A DNA stretch of 64,000 bases, taken from contig OW051492.1 in NCBI GenBank assembly GCA_932521035.1, forward strand, positions 186,001 through 250,000, written 5' to 3'. The position numbers and the translations under genes were made by a program. Source of the stretch: Oscheius dolichura. Lineage: Eukaryota; Nematoda; Chromadorea; Rhabditida; Rhabditidae. Position 1 is the first letter of the stretch. Each line of letters begins with the position of its first letter. The notes beneath the pieces are model-generated. The model was not told where the DNA came from and made no database searches. It saw only the letters and a program-made list of their open reading frames with translations. Shown here one piece after another: positions 57,045-64,000 of the stretch.

Positions 57045-58166
57045 TCAATAGTCGCTCTTATAATTCGAAAGTGTCGGGGTCACGATGGTTGAGCCGCCGT
57101 CCACAACGAGACAATGCCCCACAATGTAGGAAGATGTCTTCCTATCGGAGAGGAACGCAATCGCCTCGGCGATCTCTCTCGGCTTCCCGGCTCTTCCTAA
57201 CGGCGTGCTGTTTGAATCTTGGCAGAGATTCATTTCCAACTGAAATTGACTCTTGTTTGAGATCGCCAAAAGTTAGTAACCTTCTGAATGTCCGAATCAC
57301 TGGCTCCTTGTTTTTTCATTATATCCGTGGTAATTATACCGGGGCTAAAATTTCCACCCTTTCCAAGTGTTTCAAATAACCCACTTGACAGCGTTTATTC
57401 TTATTCCTTTGGGGGCATAAGTGGCGGCCAGGCTTCGGGTCAACTGGTTCAGGGCAGCTTTTGTCATACCGTAATACGGTAGCGGGAGAAACTGAAACAA
57501 TACTTATTCTTAAAAACTTCTTTAAATCGCTACAGTGCCCTCTTCTGAAAGCCTCTCTTAATTTAAACAGGACTAACCGCGAAAGGCAGCCCAGCAATAC
57601 TGGAGACCATTACGATCTCTCCATGACTTTTGAGCAGGTGAGGAATAGCCAGACGGGTCAATCTTGTAATACTGTAACCAATATGATTGTATCTTCCCTC
57701 GATCTAACCTGCGTAAATTGAGATTCATAACATAGTCGTACACGTCCATGTCCGATTCAAATCCAGCCGTTTTCGTATTATCAGGAGCAGCTCCCGCAGC
57801 ATTATTCACCAAAATGTCAAGTTTCCCGAATTTGTCAATAGTCGACTTGATTAGATTCTCTTGTAATTTTTCATTTGTCAGATCTCCCTGGATTTCAAGG
57901 AGGGTCTCATCTGTAGCGCCGGCAGCATGGAGAGCATCTCGTGTTTCCTTAAAATTCAATTTTTCGGCAGTTCTTTTTTCTCCTACCTTGAGAGACTGGG
58001 GGCTTCGTCCGCAGTAGGTCACTTTAGCTCCTTGTTCCACAAAAAGACGCGCTGTTTCCCTTCCAATTCCAGTACTGGAACCTGGAATATGTAATTTAGA
58101 ACGGGAAAAAGAAAGAAACTTGCCTGTAATGATGGCGACCTTCCCCTCAAAACGTAGCGCAGTCAT
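57045..58166 (-). CDS. Classical short-chain dehydrogenase/reductase, 6 exons, 291 aa
   Basis: Exon model in transcription order: 58166-58124, 58081-57709, 57671-57578, 57491-57385, 57344-57281, 57239-57045. The total is 876 nt with consistent phases. Rossmann landmarks are present in order: TGSSTGIG (cofactor loop, residues about 14-21), [29 protein letters not shown] (catalytic Ser), YYGMTKAAL (Tyr-xxx-Lys), RINAVNPGIITT and a C-terminal [14 protein letters not shown] basic residue follows the glycine motif (CGRS), which favours NADP(H), by family rule. It resembles the large metazoan DHS/DHRS group of cytosolic oxidoreductases; the substrate cannot be predicted. Intron 1 is of the GC-AG type. 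The gene lies 305 bp downstream of the EPHX-like gene on the same strand and converges with PITP. Confidence 0.9.
58082..58123 (-). other. GC-AG intron in the SDR gene
   Basis: The 42-nt intron begins GCAAGT directly after the exon end ATTACAG and ends TTCCAG. Splicing here restores the TGSSTGIG cofactor motif in phase, and no GT donor nearby would do so. The donor otherwise matches the strong consensus AG|GCAAGT expected of GC introns. Confidence 0.8.
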
Positions 58167-58471
58167 GACAGCAGGAACAGACAGCTAAACTGACTCTTAT
58201 TGGAGGGTTTAAGTAGGAAAGCGACGCCGATAAACAGCAAGAAGGTTAAAGATCGTATGGTGCCCAGTCTTTTCGACTGATAAACACATTCTGGCAGGGG
58301 ATTACCCTATAATCTCGTGAAGCGCTCTTCTCTCATCGAAGAACAGTCTCGCAGAGAGGGAGGAATATTCAAGATGATTCTTTATTCTTTTAGGATTTCA
58401 ATAAAAGGGTAAAAATTATAGGAAAAGGGGTGGTGTACTCAATAGAGATAGTTTATTACTTATTTATCACT
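58167..58471. other. Spacer between the EPHX-like stop and the SDR start
   Basis: This is 305 bp of non-coding sequence between two minus-strand genes. It must contain the EPHX-like 3' end and the SDR 5' region. Two AATAAA hexamers on the minus strand (58452-58457 and 58381-58386) lie in the first 100 nt after the EPHX-like stop. I see no convincing promoter motif. Confidence 0.6.
58452..58457 (-). promoter_or_regulatory. Probable poly(A) signal AATAAA of the EPHX-like gene
   Basis: AATAAA on the minus strand starts about 14 nt beyond the TAA stop (58472-58474). A second AATAAA at 58381-58386 could serve as an alternative site. Confidence 0.55.
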
Positions 58472-60420
58472 TTATAAAATGACCAATTCAACAAATCGAA
58501 AAATATCAGCTGCCAGCTGTTCGCTCGTTTCTAAACTATGGAAAAGGCCTCCCTTGTCCATCGTGAGCACCCGCGTCAGATTTAAAAATTGATGCTGTAA
58601 AATACTCTCAGTACTTCTCCATGGTGCATCAGCCGTTTGCAAAACCGACGTAGGAACAGTAACTTGGAACCTGAACTCCTATTTCCATTTTAAAGGCAGT
58701 TTCTCACCGTTCTTTGATTCTTTCCCTGTTGTGCATTACCGTAAGCGCTGATGGTAAACTGTCCGTCAGCCAGTAGAGGTAGCAAACTGTGGCTAGCTCA
58801 TCAAATGTAAACTGTTCGTTTAATGGTTTCTCCCTCGTTGATCCAACATCCCAAAAGTGCATAATTATTCCACACTGGCTAAGGGGGCTGTCTTGAATCG
58901 TAGCAGCTAAATAAACTATCAGTAGCATTTCTAGGCAATTTTTAGGTAGGAAAATATGTAGGGAATCTCGGGGACTGGCTAATGGAAAGCCGGGATCCGA
59001 TCCGATTTTAAGATTCATGGGATACTGTTATTGGATCATAAACTTACCGGCAAAATGAGATTTTTCAATGGATCGAAACTGCGGCAGCCAGAAGAAATCC
59101 CAAAGTGATGTACCATCGGAGAGGTAGAGATACTTCAGAGCAGTCTAGATAGGCAACCATTTACAGTAATAGGAAATGATAACCTTTGTGTTGAAGAATA
59201 TCGGAACAAAAGGATTGCTCAAATGCAAACCTCTGACATTCTTATCCACAGCCGCCATAATTGTGGCAATCTCTGCTCCCAGTTCTGAAGTAAATTTTGG
59301 ATTTTATCCCTATGGAAAGCGGGTACGTTCATTTCCATGAATGAAGTACTCTGATATTCCGATGTTCTTCATCAGTCCGATTAAAAGACGAGCAGAGTGC
59401 AGAGGCGAAAAGTCTAAAGGGAATTTTATGGTTTATTCTGTAAAGAGAGAGAACAAACCTTGATCTTCAGGCATATCGGAGAATATAAACCCGGGCAGAC
59501 TGGGGACAATTACATCGAAGAGGAAGGGTTTATGCACTCCGAAGTCAAAGTTAAAACGACGCGGGTTGGAGAGAAATGGGATGATCTGAACACTGCTCAT
59601 TTATTCATTTGACAGGGGGCTGGACCGCCAATATTGACCCTCTTGGTTTATTTTATAGAATACGGTACCCTACCTTGTAGAAATCCCAATAAGCTCCAGG
59701 AAAACCATGTAGTAGAACGATGGGCACTACTTGAGCTCCTTGTGGTGGAGAAATCGAAATTCGGAGGAAATGAATATCCACCCGGTCTACTTCTGTTCTG
59801 AATAGTTTAGAAGATTGCTATATTCCGTTTCCACACAAGGTGGAGACGCTTCGGGACCTTTTACCGAAAGATGACCCGGGGTTTTTGGATTTGTGAAGAA
59901 ATTGAAAATAAGGAACATTTGACGGCAAAATGGTCAAAATACGCATTGGAAACGGATAATAAGAGACAGACAAAGAGTAATTTATTCTATGAGAATGAGC
60001 TAAAGGGAAACTTACTTGTACTGCTTGAAAGTGTTCAGAAATCGTTCATGCTGTTTCCAATCGTAGTCTATCATGACTTTTGTCAAATTTCTCCAGAAAC
60101 TGCTAGCAGTCTTGGGTAATTTCTCTATCCCGTCTTTCAATCTTGACGTTGTTTTTTCTATTCTATACTACAGTAAGCTGAGCAATTAAAGGAAAACCTT
60201 TCATGTTCTATGTCAATGGAAAAGGGCCGTATTTCGGAGTGTCCATCACTGGCAGATAACAGTCTCTAAAAAGAGAAATTGACAGGTTCTTTCGTGTAAA
60301 TACCTCAGTTATATCCGAGGGAATATTTATAATATTCACAGAATCAAGCCATATCTTAAAAAGAAGCGAAGAAATAATAGCGCTTAGAATAAAAAGGAGC
60401 AGAGGAGACCTCGGCAGCAT
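58472..60420 (-). CDS. Microsomal epoxide hydrolase-like protein lacking catalytic residues, 10 exons, about 438 aa
   Basis: Exon model in transcription order: 60420-60304, 60265-60198, 60141-60016, 59797-59674, 59585-59459, 59413-59327, 59284-59184, 59144-59048, 58978-58708, 58670-58472. The total is 1317 nt. The protein follows EPHX1 (455 aa) end to end: an N-terminal membrane anchor (about residues 7-23), the epoxide-hydrolase N-domain (IRPFSIDIEHER, DYDWKQHERFLNTF, VDRVDIHFL), oxyanion HGFPG, DVIVPSLPGF, RGLHLS, a cap segment and a C-terminal LAADIFRFVE. The nucleophile elbow GGDWG of active enzymes reads GNEQLG, so the Asp is gone. The GGHFAAFE His motif reads GGLFHSLE, so the His is gone. 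The Glu of the triad is also not evident. The likely role is a non-catalytic ER-membrane alpha/beta-hydrolase-fold protein. The start of exon 9 could instead be 58930 (16 residues shorter). An upstream in-frame Met at 60537 is judged not to be used. Confidence 0.82.
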
Positions 60421-61421
60421 TGTTTGTGCTGAGTGACCCGGCACTGCCAGCCGTGGACGGCAAATAGACGGAGGTGATCCGTTGACTACAGTCCTCTCCC
60501 ATCTCTTAGGTAATTCCCGCCAAGAATCGGAATACATATTATTTACCAGGTAATCATGCCTGTTTTCCCCCCTTGGGTCTGATGACCGCAGCTTTCTGTC
60601 CCAACAGCCTCCACCAGGCTTATCTCGCCTATTGTAATCTTTGTTACGCTCCGGTTAACGCCCTTCATTTCGAGGAACCACATTCCGTGCCTATTCTAGA
60701 TAAGCCAGGATTGTAGCTGAATAAGATCCTACCACTTTCACTCCTTCCAGGAAACCCCCCGCTCCTCCTACTCCTCTGCCTCCAAAGAAATTCCATGATT
60801 ACTCCCACTAATGACTCATTCAGTTCAATATATTTCGAAATCTATATTTTAGTGAATTTGCACAGAGATTACGGTAACCATCAGTTCTTCCAAAAAGCGT
60901 TCATTATCCCTTAAAAAATGAGCGATGATTTTCTTGTGAAAAGCCGCCCAGTCGTTGTGTTCTATTTGCCTAAAGGGTGTGTCGAAGGTCTCCGTCGAAG
61001 AGCGTTATCTCCTCATCGATTATTCCTCTTTAAACTGAGAGCGTCATTCATTTTATTCATATTTATTTATGTCCTTTTGAGCGTTCTATTTTTTAAATAT
61101 CTTCAGCGCCGCTCTTCTCTTACTTTCTCTCAAAGATCGGATATTTCCACAGCGACGAGAAAACGGTTTTATTTGAGAGGAAAAACAAGGGGGCCTTTTC
61201 TTACTGTAATTGCTTAAAAGTGGCCATTTCATTATATTTCTTCATAATACTTTCCATTAAACCACGAGAATGTCACGCGCTTGATTACGGCATACCTCTT
61301 CCCCCAAAACAGAAGTCCAAATGTCTCATTTAATCATATTTTTACTATTATCCCCCTTCCAATTTTAAGCGCTTTCAGTTCATTTCAATCTGAAGGCTCG
61401 ATAAAAGGAGTAAAGAAATAG
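60421..61421. other. Divergent intergenic region between the EPHX-like and KRIT1 genes
   Basis: About 1 kb separates the two start codons, so both promoters should lie here. One ATG-initiated open frame, 60918-61217 (+, 99 codons), encodes a basic protein with a hydrophobic stretch FILFIFIYVLLSVLFF that could be a membrane segment. It has no recognised relatives and may be fortuitous. Nothing else is identifiable. Confidence 0.5.
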
Positions 61422-63624
61422 ATGGAGGCCTCCGTGGCCATTGTTCAACTGAGGCAGAGTGCCTGGTCCGATCGGATGAATTCGTCACCTCATGACTATG
61501 ACATAATTGTCCTGGATGAGATCTCCCGCCCAAGTACAAGCTATGCTAAACCGCGTGGGCAAGAGGGTCAGGTTTGTCCTCCCCCCTTCCCCGCGTATCT
61601 ATAGGTAGTATGTGAATTCCCGGACTACAGTAGGAAGCCATACAGTCGGAAAGACGGTCGTCTCCCTGCCGAAGTTTCGCATCGAAAATGAGCAGCTCAG
61701 TCTATCTGATGCTGTTTTAGAAGCCCTGGCTAATAAAACAAAGTAAGGAGTATCATTAAAGGCTAAAATATATAGAGTACTTTTAGGGTACAGTATCGTA
61801 GAGCAGTTGTCGTGCCGCTCTTTGACGACAGGCCTAATTCCACTAGCAAAGGTCAGGTTATACCGGGGACGGCGTTGATCTGCGCTCCTGCCTTGATGCA
61901 AGGTTTGTCAGCTACTGTCTAGGCCTTCGATCCTTCCAGATAAGATACAGTACCCCTACGGGCGATTGGAAAATCTAGCCCGGTTGGTGAATATGTGTCA
62001 TAATTCCCCGGAAACGATGGAAGTACAAACTAGACACATGTTGCTGAGATTGGATGAGTAAGTTAAATATTTCGATTGATAAGAAAAACAACGTTGAAGG
62101 TGGATAGGCCAGTCACAATGTATGAATCCGCATTTTTTGGCTTCTCTTTTTGTTCGTCCAGCAAGTTCGCAAAGAGTTTTACGCTGTTCACATAACCCAG
62201 CTTATGTAGGAGATGAACACGATAAATGTCTTCGATATATACAAAAGTGAGCTTTAGTTATTGGTCACAAATGAGGTCACAATTACAGAAACCTCGGAAG
62301 TACAAAGTCTATCGGCTCTTCCGTCGATTTGGACGAAAAAGTCCGGATTGGCAACCTGGTGCGGGTTCAAATGATGACCTATAACAAGTGCAATACCTTC
62401 GTGTTAAATCCACTATTCTGCTGGCTACCGTATGGCAAAACAGAGGTTCCGGAGTACTTTGCCGCTTCAAAGAAGTTTCGGAAGAAGAGCAGCGCCTCTC
62501 CTTCTTTGCACGAATTCTCCGGGAGGTTTCCTCTTCACCGAGCTGCTTATATCGGAGACGACCAGGCTATTGAGTAAGCACCCGAGGAAAACATACTGAA
62601 AGAAGGATATTTAAGAACCCTGTTAGCCAGAGGCCATCCGGTAAATGAACTTGATAATTACTCATGGACTGCCCTGCATTATGCTTGCTTTTATGGTCAC
62701 TCTAGCGTTGTCAACATCCTGCTGACCGAAGGAAAGGCTGACGTTGGTCTTCATTTAATTTAAAACCACTTTTTTTAGGTGAATTCTCAGAATAAAGGAC
62801 TAGCTACTCCGTTGCACTTCGCGGCAATGTCTGGAAATGCCCGGCTGGTTGAGTTGATGCTGAGCCATGCTAAAATTAATAAGGTACCGTTCTACCAATA
62901 GCAGCTATAAAATGTCGCAGGATCTGAAAAATATCGATGGTCGGAGTGCCCTGGATTTATGTGAAAGTGTCCCAAAACAGCAATGGCAAGAAGTGGCAAA
63001 ACTTCTCCGAGATTGGAAGGAGATTGAGAAGATACAGGTGATTAAATTGGCTGAAAAGGGGGAGGAAAAGGTTTAGGTGGACTTCATAGAGGCTGGAAGT
63101 GTGATGGTCCTGAGTGATAATCGTGACGAGACCACAGCCGATCAAATTATTGCCCAGCTCACAAAAGAAGTCAAAATATCGTCTTCAGCCGCCAAAATCT
63201 TTGGCCTTTGGGTATGCTCCGAGTCTCTTGGTACAACTACTTCACTCTCTTCCTATTAAAAATGAAATTCAGCTCTCCAACTGAAGGGAAATCACAAAAT
63301 CTCACAACATTTGAATGTGCAAAAGTGGCGCCTAAACGTGGCCAAGTGGACAGGCCGGGAAGATTCGAAGGAAACGCCTCATTTGGTCTTCAAGCGAAAT
63401 GCCCACGCTACTCTAGAAATGGAAGAACGACTCGAGGTACAGGTACAATTGTATCTTTATTGTATCTCGTATCTTTATTCGAAAAAAACACAAGACTAGC
63501 GAGAAAGAACCGGGAATACAGTACCCAAAAAAACGAACGAGATTGCCTACAGAGTTGAGCAACTGATATGTGTCTAGAGGAGATAAACGAGCCCTTTTGT
63601 ACAGTAACCTTCAAGGATGATTAG
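61422..63624 (+). CDS. KRIT1: KRIT1/CCM1 (kri-1-like) scaffold protein; C-terminal FERM lobes not found
   Basis: Exon model: 61422-61571, 61609-61742, 61787-61902, 61940-62057, 62100-62246, 62289-62573, 62616-62742, 62779-62883, 62921-63037, 63077-63230, 63273-63436, and tentatively 63580-63624. An in-frame TAG directly precedes the ATG, fixing the start. In order, the product has a Nudix-like N-terminal segment; NPAY (about residues 205-208; the ICAP1-binding motif in human KRIT1); NPLF (about 262-265, of the CCM2-binding type); ankyrin repeats from FPLHRAAYIGD to GRSALDLCES (about 300-420); and the FERM F1 lobe (VDFIEAGSV, FGLWVCSESLALQLK, TPHLVFKR). KRIT1 scaffolds Rap1, CCM2 and integrin signalling at cell junctions; the C. 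elegans homologue kri-1 acts in longevity and apoptosis signalling. The final exon (EINEPFCTVTFKDD) fits the end of F1 but is followed by TAG. About 180 residues of F2/F3 known in human are absent from the window. The last exon is the uncertain part. Confidence 0.85.
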
Positions 63625-64000
63625 AAAAATGAGAAGAGAACCAAGGAAGCCGTCCAGATGAGGGCAGGGGAAGAGTTACACCGTCCTTGATCACAGGATT
63701 CGCTGCAGACCTCCACGAAAATTGGAAGACCATCTCGTCGATTTTCCTCTTTATTGTTCAGCAAATGACGGACCTAATATTTGAAATCAAGACCGTTTTT
63801 CTTAGACAACTCCCACCTTTCGATTAATCTTAGCATTGTAGAGTGTACAGCCGGTGTCGTCTTCCTTTGTTCCGCAGCGTCTCTCTGTTACCGTTCTCTC
63901 TGAAAATCACCTCACTTTTTGGTTTTTGGCTATTTTGGGTCCCCCGAGGAGTTCCCATTAGAATATTGCCTGGAATCGAGGGGTATTTACCAAATATTCC
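63625..64000. other. Tail of the window, no gene recognised
   Basis: If the KRIT1 model is right this is 3' flank. If the terminal exon is wrong it is intron leading to the missing FERM lobes. I searched all frames by eye for FERM F2/F3 segments and found none. Short open frames here are not supported. Confidence 0.4.

Noticed and set aside
57071..57379. Plus-strand frame downstream of PITP
   Set aside because: It is a shadow of the SDR exons on the opposite strand; PITP already ends with a full-length match at 57025.
59871..60119. 82-codon plus-strand frame
   Set aside because: It lies antisense to exon 3 and the 218-nt intron of the EPHX-like gene, whose exons are supported by homology.
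61599..61901. 100-codon minus-strand frame
   Set aside because: It is antisense to KRIT1 exons 2-3, which are phase-consistent and homologous to KRIT1.
61903..61921. Very short intron (16-20 nt) after KRIT1 exon 3
   Set aside because: Using the next acceptor (TTCCAG at 61939) gives a 37-nt intron, the usual size, and joins the exons in phase.

Overview
This window is eukaryotic and most probably comes from a small-bodied invertebrate animal with compact genes. The evidence is split genes with GT-AG introns (24 of the 32 introns I could place are 36-45 nt) and homologues of animal proteins: KRIT1/CCM1 (animal-specific), a class I phosphatidylinositol transfer protein, a microsomal-type epoxide hydrolase homologue and a classical SDR. 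A nematode is my best guess, from intron size and repeat vocabulary. Other compact-genome invertebrates are not excluded, and no telomere, rRNA or tRNA marker was seen.

Layout. About 83% of the window (1-53199) is one giant tandem-repeat field built from a 30-bp unit, interrupted by linkers made of 21-bp A-rich subunits. The first 965 bp run in the opposite orientation and meet the rest at an A17 tract (966-982). The field has a nested higher-order structure: blocks of about 420 bp, 0.8 kb, 1.0 kb, 1.4 kb, 1.8 kb, 3.9 kb, 4.7 kb and about 11-12 kb recur at recognisable offsets. Five 32-bp repeats (53205-53356) follow, then 21 copies of a 27-bp repeat (53357-53940). The many long open frames inside the 30-bp array are by-products of periods divisible by three and I do not annotate them as genes. 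The 27-bp array is the one place where variation looks synonymous in one frame.

Gene-bearing part (about 54-64 kb). PITP (+, 54955-57025, eight exons, 272 aa) has its five-codon first exon separated by an 834-nt intron that carries a MITE-like element. SDR (-, 57045-58166, six exons, 291 aa) converges on it, with only 19 bp between the stop codons. Upstream on the same minus strand lies an EPHX1-like gene (58472-60420, ten exons, about 438 aa). It keeps the fold landmarks but has lost the nucleophile Asp and the catalytic His, so it looks like a pseudoenzyme. About 1 kb further on, divergently transcribed, is a KRIT1 homologue (+, from 61422) with Nudix-like N-terminus, NPAY and NPLF motifs, ankyrin repeats and the start of a FERM domain. 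The expected F2 and F3 FERM lobes are not found before the window ends.

The four genes have no obvious common pathway: lipid exchange (PITP), oxidoreduction (SDR), a membrane-anchored alpha/beta-hydrolase-fold protein, and a junction/signalling scaffold. They look like ordinary neighbouring housekeeping or signalling genes beside a large satellite block. Exon coordinates were derived by hand from splice consensus plus homology to remembered family sequences. They should be treated as models.
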